The notes below the pieces were generated by a model. That model did not search any database and was not told the DNA's origin. It saw nothing but the letters and a program-made list of their open reading frames with translations. From an uncultured Collinsella sp. (GTDB lineage Bacteria; Actinomycetota; Coriobacteriia; Coriobacteriales; Coriobacteriaceae), in the NCBI GenBank assembly GCA_900544875.1, contig UQWS01000001.1, positions 186,001-250,000 on the forward strand: a stretch of DNA of 64,000 nt. The letters are read 5' to 3'. Position numbers and translations under genes: made by a program. Position 1 is the stretch's first letter. Every line of letters starts with the position of its first letter. This document shows, piece by piece, positions 29,563 to 38,354 of this stretch.

Positions 29563-30303
29563 CTACTCGCCCTTTTCGTAGAGTCGCCGATACGTGCTTA
29601 GCGCACCCTCGGCGCGTCCGGCAGGCTTTGCGAAATGGGATCCAGGAGACTTCGGCGCAGCATCATCTTGCGGAATGCTTCTAATGAGCCTCCCATCCTT
29701 CAAAAACAGAATCTCATCGCACAGCCTATCGACCGAATCCAAGATGTGGGATGACATGATGATGCACGTACCAGAATCGGCCAGCTTCCTGAGAATCTCG
29801 GAATGCAAGTCCACCCTGCTGGGGTCGAGCGCGTTCATGGGCTCATCTAATAGAAGGTACCGCGCGCCCGTCGCATACGCAATCGCCAGGGTAAGCTGCT
29901 GCTTCATGCCCTGGCTCAGAGTGCGGATCCTCATCTTCGCGAACTCGCCTATCTGCGTTTGTTCCACTATCTCTTCGATATCGCGAGCATGCGGCCACAT
30001 ATCGCAAACCATCTTGAGGTGATCTTCCGCACGCAATCCGGGATACAGCAGCGTCCCCTCACCAGGTGCATAGAAGATCATAGAACGGACCTCTCTCGCA
30101 CCCGTACCCTGCACCTCATCCAGAACGATGCTCCCGTCCACGCGAGGACCCGGCAAACCTGCCATCGCACGCAGCAACGTCGTCTTTCCATGCCCGTTCG
30201 GAGCGACGAGACCGTAGACCGTACCCGGGGCAAACTCAGCGTTCACCGAATCTACGAGCACCTTCTTTCCATAAGAGATCGTCAGCGTTTGAAGGTCAAT
30301 CAT
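29563..30303 (-). CDS. ABC transporter ATP-binding protein, 246 aa
   Basis: A complete ATPase: Walker A LVAPNGHGKTT near residue 35, Q-loop region YAPGEGTLLYPGL, signature LSQGMKQQL, Walker B YLLLDEPMNALDP and H-loop SSHILDS. The Gly-His-Gly-Lys in the Walker A (GHGKT) fits the consensus. The C-terminal 40 residues are extra and polar. Its best start is the ATG at 30303, nine bases after AAAGGGG; an ATG at 30312 overlaps the permease stop as ATGA but lacks spacing for a ribosome binding site. It should energise the double permease encoded immediately upstream. The cargo is unknown. Confidence 0.9.
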   Translation of the reverse strand: MIDLQTLTISYGKKVLVDSVNAEFAPGTVYGLVAPNGHGKTTLLRAMAGLPGPRVDGSIVLDEVQGTGAREVRSMIFYAPGEGTLLYPGLRAEDHLKMVCDMWPHARDIEEIVEQTQIGEFAKMRIRTLSQGMKQQLTLAIAYATGARYLLLDEPMNALDPSRVDLHSEILRKLADSGTCIIMSSHILDSVDRLCDEILFLKDGRLIRSIPQDDAAPKSPGSHFAKPAGRAEGALSTYRRLYEKGE

Positions 30304-30308
30304 CGAGA

Positions 30309-32525
30309 TCATCCCCTTTCGATCTTTGGAACACTCAGGCGCACCATCAACGGAGATACGGCGCCCAAGACCACCAGCAGAGCGCCCGATGCGCCGACGA
30401 CCTCTCCAAAAGGCATCGCGTTCGTCCCTCGCCCAAGGAACCCAATCGTCCCCACCTGGGAAGCGGGATCAAACGAGGCGAATGGAGCCAGCAGCGCGAC
30501 GCCCATGCCCACGCTTTCAACATGAGCGCTCAACGAACCCAACACCAAGAGAACCGCGCAAACCATTCCGGTGACAACGGGGTTGCGGCTAATCGCTGCT
30601 GTCAACGCAGCGACGACGGAAATCACGCCGTATGCCATGACCAGCAACGGAATACTGCACAACACCGCCTCCCCCACCATGGACGTTGTCGAAGCTCCCG
30701 CCCGAATGAGAGCGACGGGATACTCCGATCCACCCGCACCGTTCTTAATCACGGACACAACGACAGCGGGAACCATCGACACCAAAAGCAGCGCCAAGCC
30801 AAGCAGGAGAGACAGCGCAACAGCCGTCAGAAAACGCACATGTGCTGTTGCGGGGACTTGGAAAACCAGAAGGGAACGGCACCGCAGGTGGGTGCACGCA
30901 AGCGATGTGACAACCACGGGCAACAGCCAAAACAAGGAAGGAAGCGCTGCCTGGAGATAGGAAAGGAGGATTAATGGGGGCATCTTCGTACTTAACTCGT
31001 AAACCTTGGGGTCCGGCAAGCTCGCGATCGACTCGAGCAGAAGGGCGCGCGCCTCCACACGAGAAGGAGTCTCCGGCTCGATTCCGATCGATTGCAGGAG
31101 GGTCGCATCTGCCGCGCCCAGCTCGCCTCGAGCGCGCTCGTACGTCGCAAGGCTTCGAAACCCCTCCGCAGGCGTGGGCGCGTACACGAAACCCAAAAGA
31201 GCATCTCGCATGCCTTCCAGGGCCGCTTTGCCCTCGACGTCCATATTCGCAGCGTCCTGCTCTAGATACCGATCTATTGAACGGAGCTCCCCATCCCTAT
31301 ACCGAACAGCGGAAACGTCACCAGCGTCAGGAAACACCTCGACCAGGGCCGGGGCCAGCATCGCCGTCGACATTGCAATCGCGCATACGGCGAGGGCAGG
31401 AGAATGCAGGAGCAGCTTCCCCATCGTTCTTACGTATGCAACGGCGGAGGCACAAGCGCTCGAACGGGCTGTCGTTCTCGATGCGGTGAAGGAACCTCTC
31501 TCAAGACAAATCGGGGACATCGGGCGCGCGCAGCCGCTCTTTCCAGCAACGCAAAGCAGGCTAATTGCCAGCACCTCGATCCCGATTGCGCATACGAGGG
31601 TAATCGCGCCACGCTCGAAGCAAAGTCCAGGCAGATTCACTATCTGCGTTGTCGGGTACGGGCTATAGGCGCCGACGGTCAACTCAGTGTTCGCATACGT
31701 AAGGGGATTCAACAGGGCGAACTCACGTAAAGCGATGGATCTTCCGTAATACCCGGGAACCATCGTCGCCCCCATCAGGGCACATACGAACACGATTCCA
31801 AGCGTAGGGTTATTGGCAATCTTCACGGCAAGGTGAACGACGAGCGAGATGAACGCTGCCACCAAGAATTGCAAGATGGCCGTCTGCGCGAACACCAGCC
31901 AAGCCGGTTTGATAACCGGAGTCGCATATTGAATGTAGCCTATCGGATAGAACGGCGAGCCCGGGCCATTCTTCACAAGCGCGGCGATTATCCCTGGAAG
32001 ATTGATGGCGAGGACGGCAAGCATTGCAAAAACACTCGCCCATACGCTCGATGCAACAAGTCTACCCAGCTCGCCCATCGGTGCCTGGATGATGAGCTTT
32101 TCACGTTTGTTAAGACGCGCGGCAAGGAACGAGACGGCAACGGCCGTTGCGGCCCATAGCAAGTACTCCTTCGATCCGTCATAATAGGTGTACTCTCCAT
32201 CCGATATCTGCAGAAACGGAAGTAGGGGAGAGAGCGGTGCCAAGATAAGACGTCCCGCGGCAAGAGGGTACAGAAGCGCGGGCATGCTTGATGAAGAGGT
32301 ATAGACACCGTCCTCCCCCGCATTCACAAGCGCATCCGCATAGGATGCTGACAATTCCTGCTCAACACGGGTTATTCCCGACTCGAGGTATTCGACCCGT
32401 CCGTCGATGCCAGCCGCGCTCCTGAAGACGGGCAGAGCACAAAGAACCATCAACGCAACAACGACAACACAGAGCGACCTGGAGGAGAGAAGCGACCTAA
32501 AGATCGCCTTCGAGATTTTGAGCAT
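30309..32525 (-). CDS. ABC permease with two tandem homologous membrane units, 738 aa
   Basis: Two halves repeat the same plan: one N-terminal helix, an external domain of about 70-110 residues, then five or six helices. The first unit spans about residues 1-330 and the second about 370-738. Each contains a related segment, LVKNGPGSPFYPIGYIQ in the first and VIKNGAGGSEYPVALIR in the second, at the same relative place. I start at ATG 32525; a GTG nine bases upstream is possible. The duplication suggests an internal pseudodimer of an exporter-like permease. The substrate is unknown; the nearby regulator pair and truncated integrase suggest an accessory, possibly acquired, block. Confidence 0.85.
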   Translation of the reverse strand: MLKISKAIFRSLLSSRSLCVVVVALMVLCALPVFRSAAGIDGRVEYLESGITRVEQELSASYADALVNAGEDGVYTSSSSMPALLYPLAAGRLILAPLSPLLPFLQISDGEYTYYDGSKEYLLWAATAVAVSFLAARLNKREKLIIQAPMGELGRLVASSVWASVFAMLAVLAINLPGIIAALVKNGPGSPFYPIGYIQYATPVIKPAWLVFAQTAILQFLVAAFISLVVHLAVKIANNPTLGIVFVCALMGATMVPGYYGRSIALREFALLNPLTYANTELTVGAYSPYPTTQIVNLPGLCFERGAITLVCAIGIEVLAISLLCVAGKSGCARPMSPICLERGSFTASRTTARSSACASAVAYVRTMGKLLLHSPALAVCAIAMSTAMLAPALVEVFPDAGDVSAVRYRDGELRSIDRYLEQDAANMDVEGKAALEGMRDALLGFVYAPTPAEGFRSLATYERARGELGAADATLLQSIGIEPETPSRVEARALLLESIASLPDPKVYELSTKMPPLILLSYLQAALPSLFWLLPVVVTSLACTHLRCRSLLVFQVPATAHVRFLTAVALSLLLGLALLLVSMVPAVVVSVIKNGAGGSEYPVALIRAGASTTSMVGEAVLCSIPLLVMAYGVISVVAALTAAISRNPVVTGMVCAVLLVLGSLSAHVESVGMGVALLAPFASFDPASQVGTIGFLGRGTNAMPFGEVVGASGALLVVLGAVSPLMVRLSVPKIERG

Positions 32526-32613
32526 ACGTATCACCAGCTCGTTTCAACACGATTCAGCTCGATGCGCGGGGTTTCGGTTGCAGTATGCTGTGATTACTTG
32601 CCGGCAAAGTCAA

Positions 32614-32632
32614 TTTAACATAAACTGTTAAA
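32614..32632. promoter_or_regulatory. Perfect dyad in the divergent ABC/DUF2975 promoter region
   Basis: TTTAACA-TAAAC-TGTTAAA is a perfect 7-bp inverted repeat in the AT-rich 144-bp gap between the ABC operon and the DUF2975-regulator pair. On the minus strand a TTGACT begins next to it, as a -35 would. Its place fits an operator for the XRE-type regulator encoded 560 bp away; this is inference. Confidence 0.5.
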
Positions 32633-32669
32633 AAGTAACCTGAGTTTTTTAAATTCTTCGGAGGTTATT

Positions 32670-33182
32670 ATGAGTTCCGACAATCGCACTCCCCGGCTTC
32701 ATTCCTTCCGCATCGCATGTGCGATAGCCTCTGCGACCCTTTGCGCCACCGCCATCGCACAAGTGGCGTTCTCCTTAAAGCCAGCAATCGAAGTGCTCGA
32801 CAACCCTGTAATTGCAGACTCCCCCGCGTATCCAGCCCTTGCGATCTCGACATTGGTCCCTGCCGTCATCGGTATCGCTACGACCATCCTCAGCGCCGTT
32901 CTCGTGTGGACGATCAAGAGCGGAGACCCCTTCAAGAAAGGGTCTGCGACATGCTTGAAGGTGCTCGGCATTCTCTTCGTTGTTCAAGCTGCCACCAGCC
33001 TCTACGCCGGCTCACTCAAAACCTCCGTTTCGATGTTTGGCGGCGAGGGGGCCGTCGGCGCCCAAGAGATCGCTTCATCATTCGATTGGACCTCTCTGGT
33101 TCTCGGCATCGTCCTGTTCATGCTTTCCCAGCTCTTCTTGTACGCCCGAGAGCTGTACCTCGACTCCGACGAGATTGCGTAA
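32670..33182 (+). CDS. DUF2975-type membrane protein, 170 aa
   Basis: Four hydrophobic segments, near residues 15-33, 55-82, 95-113 and 140-158, in a small protein ending with a charged tail. DUF2975 proteins are typically paired with a YozG-type helix-turn-helix regulator, as here (gap 9 bp). The ATG at 32670 follows GGAGG. The function of the family is not established; it may sense membrane state or be the regulator's partner. It is divergent from the ABC operon. Confidence 0.85.
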   Translation: MSSDNRTPRLHSFRIACAIASATLCATAIAQVAFSLKPAIEVLDNPVIADSPAYPALAISTLVPAVIGIATTILSAVLVWTIKSGDPFKKGSATCLKVLGILFVVQAATSLYAGSLKTSVSMFGGEGAVGAQEIASSFDWTSLVLGIVLFMLSQLFLYARELYLDSDEIA

Positions 33183-33191
33183 GGAAACGCC

Positions 33192-33443
33192 ATGCCCGTA
33201 ATTGTTCGCCTCGACAAGATCATGGCCGAGCGAAAGATTTCCTCGAACGAACTTGCCGAAAGGATTGGAACCACGCCCGTGAACCTGTCCCGTATTAAAA
33301 AAGGGCATATTCGCGGCATTCGCTTCAACACACTCGAGCAGCTATGCCTCGCCCTTCGTTGCCAACCCGGAGACCTTCTCGAAGTCATGAGCGAAGAGGA
33401 TGCCCGAAAGGAGTTCGGACTCGATTGGTCCGCCGAGGATTAG
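33192..33443 (+). CDS. YozG-type XRE-family transcriptional regulator, 83 aa
   Basis: A compact helix-turn-helix protein: MPVIVRLDKIMAERKISSNE, ELAERIGTTPVNLSRIKKGH, IRGIRFNTLEQLCLALRCQP, GDLLEVMSEED. This is the usual YozG layout, with the recognition helix around residues 27-37. It likely controls the DUF2975 gene and perhaps the divergent ABC operon. The last 15 residues extend beyond the usual GDLLE end. Its TAG stop is followed, in the same frame, by the remnant of an integrase, so the 3' end lies at a recombination junction. Confidence 0.92.
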   Translation: MPVIVRLDKIMAERKISSNELAERIGTTPVNLSRIKKGHIRGIRFNTLEQLCLALRCQPGDLLEVMSEEDARKEFGLDWSAED

Positions 33444-34169
33444 AGGGCGGTCGTACTCGCCCTGCACACGGGGATGCGAATCGGCGAGGTCTGCGGCCTT
33501 CGGTGGTGCGATGTGGATTTCGAGACGGGCCTGATCTCGATCAGACACTCGGTGGCGTACGCGAAGGGAATGGGTTCGTTCATCAAGGACACCAAGACCC
33601 ATGACGCCAGGGGCATCCCCATCGACCCGGTCGGTCTACTCCCCTTCCTGAAGGAGACCCACGAGATCGACTGCGGAAAGCTGCGCTTGCGCGGCCTTAC
33701 CGGGGCGGTCGAGATCGGGGACTGCTACATCCTGTCGGAGCCGGGCGCGACCTTCGCGACGACAAGCTATATCCGCAGGGCGTTCAAGACGTTCTCGGAG
33801 ACCAACGGCCTCATGGGCACCAACGACGAGCTGATCACGTTCCACGGCCTTCGCCACACGTTCGCAACGCAGTGGATCCGCCAAGGCGGCGATATCAAGG
33901 CGCTCCAATCGATCCTCGGCCACAAGGACGCCATGGCGACGCTCAACGTCTACGCCGACATCGAGCCCATCTCCAAAATCCATAACATGCTGCGCGCCAC
34001 GCCGTGCCTTTGGCGCGGGCACCTCGGGCCGAGGGTCGATCCGGGTCCCATGTTCCAACAGAGGATCCAGGAGTCCATCGAGACGCTCCAGGCGTTCGGC
34101 TACGGCATCACCGAGCCGGACGACCGAAATATCGCCATACGCGACGTGAAGACGAACAGTTGGCTCTAG
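33444..34169 (+). pseudogene. 5'-truncated tyrosine recombinase (integrase) remnant
   Basis: Reading on from the regulator's stop codon in the same frame gives AVVLALHTGMRIGEVCGLRW, the usual start of an integrase catalytic domain. The catalytic residues remain: Arg in GMRIGE, His-x-x-Arg in HGLRHTFATQW, His in ILGHKDAMAT and Tyr in NVYADIEP. The N-terminal DNA-binding and core-binding domains (about 150-180 residues) are missing. The C-terminal 60 residues past the active-site Tyr look degraded or unusual. No start codon with a ribosome binding site precedes it. It marks a lost mobile element or integrative island. Confidence 0.85.
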
Positions 34170-34565
34170 CTCACCGAGTACGCGGCAGTGCTGGGCCCAT
34201 CCCAACTGAGGTCACGGTGGTCCGATAGGGGCGCCGCCCGCGGCATGCGCCGCGGAGCGGTATCCCCTACCGAAGGGCGGGGATGCCCTCCGCTTCCAGT
34301 TCGGAATCAGCCGTCGGAGGCGTTCGGCTGACTGCGGGAACGGCCTGTCCGCTCAATGTGTTCGGCTGAGATCGGAAATCAACCCAACACGAGCCGGACA
34401 CGCGCCAGACGGCTCTTCCCCGTGCGGCCTTCCCCCTTACGCTCATGTTGCAGGCATGTAACGCCGCAGCGAGCGCGCCTTTTTTGCGCCAGACAGGTAC
34501 AATGATGAACACTGTACCGTAGCGGAGCGCCCCGCGCGCGCCGCAATCACGCGAAAGGGTTTCCC
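34170..34565. other. 396-bp gene-free stretch after the integrase remnant
   Basis: No gene is supported. The stretch holds a GC hairpin, CCGCGGC-ATGC-GCCGCGG (34239-34256), a 10-bp direct repeat GTTCGGCTGA at 34322 and 34360, and, near the next gene, GGTACA/TGTACC arms (34496-34518) around a -10-like TACAAT (34498-34503), probably the promoter of the ACT-domain gene. No clear attachment-site repeat was found. Confidence 0.5.
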
Positions 34566-34853
34566 ATGGCCGAGATCTCGTCCTCCCGTATCGTCATCAC
34601 CGTCCTTGGCAAGAACCGCCCCGGCATCGTCGCCGGCGTCACCCGTGTCCTAGGCGAGGCCAACGTCGACATCCGCGACATCACGCAGTCCATTATCGAG
34701 GACATCTTCACCATGACCATGCTGGCCGATACCGCCGAGTCCAAGCTCGACTTCGCCGAGCTGCAGAAGGCGCTGGCCGAGGCCGGCGAGCTTTCGGGCG
34801 TCAACGTGTCCATCCAGCGCGAGGACGTCTTCAACTTTATGTACCGCCTGTAG
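34566..34853 (+). CDS. ACT-domain protein (UPF0237/GcvR-like), 95 aa
   Basis: A single ACT domain: VITVLGKNRPGIVAGVTRVL then GEANVDIRDITQSIIEDIFTM. This is the small UPF0237 form. Such proteins bind amino acids or other small ligands and regulate partner proteins. The ATG at 34566 follows AAAGGG. Downstream, 77 bp away, is citrate synthase on the same strand; they could share a transcript. A specific function cannot be assigned. Confidence 0.92.
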   Translation: MAEISSSRIVITVLGKNRPGIVAGVTRVLGEANVDIRDITQSIIEDIFTMTMLADTAESKLDFAELQKALAEAGELSGVNVSIQREDVFNFMYRL

Positions 34854-34930
34854 CGAGCAAGCCGCTGGGGATAGCCTGACGCGCGCATGCCCATGCAAGT
34901 CACCCCGATGCGGCCCGGAGAGGAGCGCGC

Positions 34931-36349
34931 ATGGCCTACGACGCCAAGAAAATCTATTACCGCTTCGATGACCACTTGAGCCGCCTGGTTCTGGATTACG
35001 AGGCGAGCCGTCAGATTTCGCCCGAAAGCGAAAACCTCTACCACGGCCTGCCGACCGACCCTTATGACGAGGACCTGTTTGTCGAGCACAATGTCAAGCG
35101 CGGCCTGCGCAATGCAGACGGTTCGGGCGTGGTCGCGGGCCTCACTCGCATCTCGGATGTGCACGGCTACAACAAGGTCGACGGTAAGGTCGTGCCCGAT
35201 CAGGGCAAACTCACGCTTCGTGGCTACAGCATCGAGGATCTGGTCAACAACGCCCAGGCCGAGAATCGCTACGGCTACGAAGAGGTCGCTTATCTGCTCA
35301 TTACGGGCTCTCTGCCCACCAAGGAAGAGCTTGACGGTTTTTGCGAACGTCTGGGTGCTTTTAGGCACCTGAGCGACGAATACGTCCGCGAGTTCCCCAT
35401 GACCACGGTGTCGTCGAGCATCATGAATGTGCTTCAGCGCGCCGTGCTGCTGCTCTACGCCTTCGACGCCGAGCCCGACGCCATTACACCCGAGCACGAA
35501 ATCGACGTCGCCATTTCCATGCTCGCCCGTCTCCCCCGCATCGCCGCCTTCGCGCACATGGCCTCGGTCGCCAAGCTTCGCGGCTCCGAGGTTCACGTGC
35601 CGCACCCCACGCCCGGTCTCTCCACCGCCGAGACTATCCTGCAGGTGTTGCGCGGCGGTATGGCGTTCACCCGCGACGAAGCCATGCTGCTCGACGTGAT
35701 GCTCATGCTGCATGCAGAGCACGGCGGCGGCAACAACTCCACCTTCGCTTGCCGCGTGCTGTCGTCTTCGGCCACCGACCCGTATTCCGCCTACGCCGCG
35801 GCTATCGGCTCGCTCAAGGGCCCGCGCCACGGCGGTGCCAACGCCAAGGTCGTGTCCATGCACGAGGACATCCGCGCGCATGTCTCCAACTGGGAGGACG
35901 AGGACGAGGTCGCGGCCTACCTGGGCAAGATCCTCGACAAGCAGGCCTTCGACGGCACGGGTCTCATCTACGGTATGGGCCACGCCGTCTATACGCTCAG
36001 CGACCCGCGCGCCGAGGTCTGCCGCCGTTACGCGCGCACGCTTGCCGCCAAGAAGGACCTGGGCGATGAATTCGCGCTCATCGAGCGCATCGAGCGCCTG
36101 GCACCCCAGGTCATGCGCGACCACGGCATGACCAAGCCCATCTGCGCGAACATCGACCTGTACACGGGCTTTATCTACAAGATGCTCGGCGTGCCCGAGA
36201 CGCTTTTTACGCCGCTATTCGCCGTCGCCCGCATGGCCGGCTGGTCGGCACACCGCATGGAAGAGCTCTTCTGCGCGCACCGTATTATTCGCCCGGCCTA
36301 TCGTCCGGTGATCGAGCCGCTGGAGTACAAGCCGCTCGCCGACCGCTAG
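34931..36349 (+). CDS. gltA: Citrate synthase
   Basis: A 472-aa enzyme that condenses oxaloacetate and acetyl-CoA to citrate. Active-site parts are LHAEHGGGNNSTF (first His), GPRHGGANAK (second His) and the Asp in CANIDLYTGF, followed by RMAGWSAHRMEEL with substrate-binding Arg residues. The N-terminal 60 residues include LTRISDVHGYNKVDGKVVPDQGKL, typical of the type found in clostridia and Coriobacteriia. The ATG at 34931 follows GAGGAG. It likely feeds 2-oxoglutarate to glutamate synthase. A terminator follows. Confidence 0.95.
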   Translation: MAYDAKKIYYRFDDHLSRLVLDYEASRQISPESENLYHGLPTDPYDEDLFVEHNVKRGLRNADGSGVVAGLTRISDVHGYNKVDGKVVPDQGKLTLRGYSIEDLVNNAQAENRYGYEEVAYLLITGSLPTKEELDGFCERLGAFRHLSDEYVREFPMTTVSSSIMNVLQRAVLLLYAFDAEPDAITPEHEIDVAISMLARLPRIAAFAHMASVAKLRGSEVHVPHPTPGLSTAETILQVLRGGMAFTRDEAMLLDVMLMLHAEHGGGNNSTFACRVLSSSATDPYSAYAAAIGSLKGPRHGGANAKVVSMHEDIRAHVSNWEDEDEVAAYLGKILDKQAFDGTGLIYGMGHAVYTLSDPRAEVCRRYARTLAAKKDLGDEFALIERIERLAPQVMRDHGMTKPICANIDLYTGFIYKMLGVPETLFTPLFAVARMAGWSAHRMEELFCAHRIIRPAYRPVIEPLEYKPLADR

Positions 36350-36370
36350 GACGCGGACCGTTATAGAACT

Positions 36371-36411
36371 CGAGCGTGGCCAGGGACCCAAGCCCTCGGC
36401 CACGCTTTTTA
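36371..36411 (+). terminator. Intrinsic terminator of citrate synthase
   Basis: AGCGTGGCCAGGG and CCCTCGGCCACGCT form a stem followed by TTTT, about 25 bp after the stop codon. Confidence 0.85.
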
Positions 36412-36435
36412 TGCCAGTAGAAAGGGCTGCATCAA

Positions 36436-37278
36436 ATGATTGTGTTTTCCGATATGGATGGGACGCTGCTGACGAGCGACAAGCAGATGAGCGACGCCAC
36501 CTGGGTGATGCTCGACGAGCTCGCACGTCGTGGCATCGAGTTTATTCCCTGCACGGGACGTCCACTGTCGGGCATCTTTGAGCCCATTCTCGCCCATCCC
36601 GCCGTGCATTACGCGGTCTGTGCCAACGGCGCCAGCGTCTGGCAGCTCGACGAGGATACGCCCACCGACGCCTCGCGCGCCACGTGCATCTTGAGCCGTC
36701 CGCTCGACCGTGGCATTGCCCACCGCATCCATCGCATTGCCGCCGGCCACGATGTGACCTTCGATATCTTCGCGGATGGGCAGTGCTTCCTCCCCCGCTC
36801 GCTCTACGGGCGTCTGGATGAGTTCTGTGGCGGCGACCCCCACATCGCGGCTTCGCTCAAGCGCACACGAACGCCGATCGACATGAATATCGACAGCAAG
36901 ATCGACGAGGTCGAGACGCTCGAACGCATCGCCATGTACTGGCACGACCCGGCCGATCGCGATGCCATCGCGGCGGTGCTCGACACGCTCGGAGGCATTG
37001 AGGTCACGCGTTCTTACGCCATGAATATCGAAGTCATGGGTGAAGGCGCCACCAAGGGTACGGCCCTCACGTGGCTATGCGAGCACCTGGGCGAGCGTCT
37101 CGCCAACGCCTGGGCGTTCGGCGACAACATCAACGACATCCCCATGCTGCAGGCAGCGGGCCACGGCATGGCCATGATCAACGCCGAGCCCGAAGATCGC
37201 GAGGCCGCCGACGCCATCACCGAATACGACAACGACCACGACGGCGTCGCCCGCACCATCATGGCCGCCCTCGCCTAG
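36436..37278 (+). CDS. HAD-superfamily (Cof-type) phosphatase, 280 aa
   Basis: The Cof subfamily layout: FSDMDGTLL at residues 4-12 (nucleophile Asp in DMDGT), then PCTGRPLSGIF, VCANGASVW and, at the C-terminus, ATKGTALTWLCEHLG and AFGDNINDIPMLQAAGHGMAM with the Mg-binding Asp pair. It probably dephosphorylates a sugar phosphate or a cofactor such as FMN or PLP; the substrate is not evident. The ATG at 36436 follows AAAGGG. It converges with the second HAD gene, from which it is separated by a nested hairpin. Confidence 0.93.
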   Translation: MIVFSDMDGTLLTSDKQMSDATWVMLDELARRGIEFIPCTGRPLSGIFEPILAHPAVHYAVCANGASVWQLDEDTPTDASRATCILSRPLDRGIAHRIHRIAAGHDVTFDIFADGQCFLPRSLYGRLDEFCGGDPHIAASLKRTRTPIDMNIDSKIDEVETLERIAMYWHDPADRDAIAAVLDTLGGIEVTRSYAMNIEVMGEGATKGTALTWLCEHLGERLANAWAFGDNINDIPMLQAAGHGMAMINAEPEDREAADAITEYDNDHDGVARTIMAALA

Positions 37279-37300
37279 CAGCAGCAACCCGGCAGGGTAG

Positions 37301-37359
37301 CTAATTTGGGGACACTCTTCGCGGGGCGCCGCAAGGACTGTCCCCATCTGCCGAATTAG
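37301..37359. terminator. Nested hairpin between convergent HAD genes
   Basis: CTAATT (37301-37306) pairs with AATTAG (37354-37359) and GGGGACA (37308-37314) with TGTCCCC (37339-37345), around a GC-rich loop GGGGCGCCGC. It overlaps the stop codon of the minus-strand gene. No T run is visible, so it may act as a bidirectional barrier or be a repeat; GAGTGTCCCCAA-type sequence also occurs near 1785. Confidence 0.5.
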
Positions 37360-38150
37360 GCGAGACTCTCCAGCACGCGACGGAGCTCCTGCTGGACGGC
37401 GTGGTCGCGGTTGCACCCCACCACGCGATCGGCGACTGCCTTGAGCGCGGGGCGTGCGTTTTCCATCGCGCAGCCCGTGCCGACAAAGCGAATGATCTCG
37501 TAGTCGTTCATCGAGTCGCCAAACGCCATGACCTCGTCGCGTTCGACGCCATAGTGCTCCATGAGCTGTGCGATGCCCGAGGCCTTCGACACACCGGGCT
37601 GCATGGCATCGATCCACGCGTTGCCCGAAGGCGCGAAAGAGAACAGGCCGCCCAGCTCGCGCTGCAACACGTAGGCGTTGTCCATCACGTTGCCGTCATC
37701 GCAGATAATCGATGCCTTGATGATATTCACATGCGGATCGGGCAGTCCCCAAATGCGTTCGGCGTTGGGCAGATCTTTGTCGATCTCGCGGACAAATTTG
37801 TCCTCGTCGTCGAGCAAAAAGGACTTGGTGCGATCAAAGAGCGCCAGATGCATGTTAGGAAACATCTTGACCGTGCGCGCGAGCTTGCGGACGGCGAGAT
37901 GCGAATATACCTCGCGATCGACCTCGACCCCTTCTGCATAGACCTGCGCACCATTCGCCGCGACAAAGTCCATTTTGTCGACCACGGGCGCAAAGAACTC
38001 GCATAGGCGGTCGTAACGGCGGCCCGAGGACGCAGCAAAGTGCACGCCGCGCTCGCGCAGGGCCTCAATCAGCTCATATGTCTCGGGCGGTACCTGGCTA
38101 TTCTCATCAAGCAACGTGCCGTCCATATCGGATGCAATCAGTTTAAACAT
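37356..38150 (-). CDS. HAD-superfamily (Cof-type) phosphatase, 264 aa
   Basis: A second Cof-type protein, with SDMDGTLLDENSQ at the N-terminus, AASSGRRYDRLCEF, VAANGAQVYAEG, VSKASGIAQLMEHYG and AFGDSMNDYEII. Residues for phosphoryl transfer are intact (Asp8, Asp10). It is not closely similar to the neighbouring HAD gene apart from these motifs, so a recent duplication is unlikely. The ATG at 38150 has AAGGGAG upstream. The substrate is unknown. Confidence 0.93.
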   Translation of the reverse strand: MFKLIASDMDGTLLDENSQVPPETYELIEALRERGVHFAASSGRRYDRLCEFFAPVVDKMDFVAANGAQVYAEGVEVDREVYSHLAVRKLARTVKMFPNMHLALFDRTKSFLLDDEDKFVREIDKDLPNAERIWGLPDPHVNIIKASIICDDGNVMDNAYVLQRELGGLFSFAPSGNAWIDAMQPGVSKASGIAQLMEHYGVERDEVMAFGDSMNDYEIIRFVGTGCAMENARPALKAVADRVVGCNRDHAVQQELRRVLESLA

Positions 38151-38320
38151 AGAAAAGCTCCCTTCGGGCTTGATGGAATCGGATGTATATCCAAAATCAC
38201 CGTACCCAAAGGGAGCTCAAATAAGACTCCGCGGACGCAAACGTTACAAGGACCTGGCAAATAGCTCACGCGCGCCAGAGGCCCTACGGTCGCGGCGTCA
38301 GGCGACACGCCACCCCGACG

Positions 38321-38354
38321 GCCAGTCGTTTAAAAACGTCCCCGATGACTAGTC
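38321..38354. repeat. Short sequence shared with the gltD 3' region
   Basis: GTCGTTTAAAAACGTCCCC then GATGACTAGTC is nearly the same as GTCATTTAAGAACGTCCTC then AATGACTAGTC on the other strand at 1806-1840. It overlaps the adenine deaminase stop codon. Two copies only; possibly a degraded dispersed element. Confidence 0.5.

Noticed and set aside
34267..34512. An 81-codon minus-strand frame after the integrase remnant
   Set aside because: It has no ribosome binding site and overlaps the promoter-like region of the ACT-domain gene.
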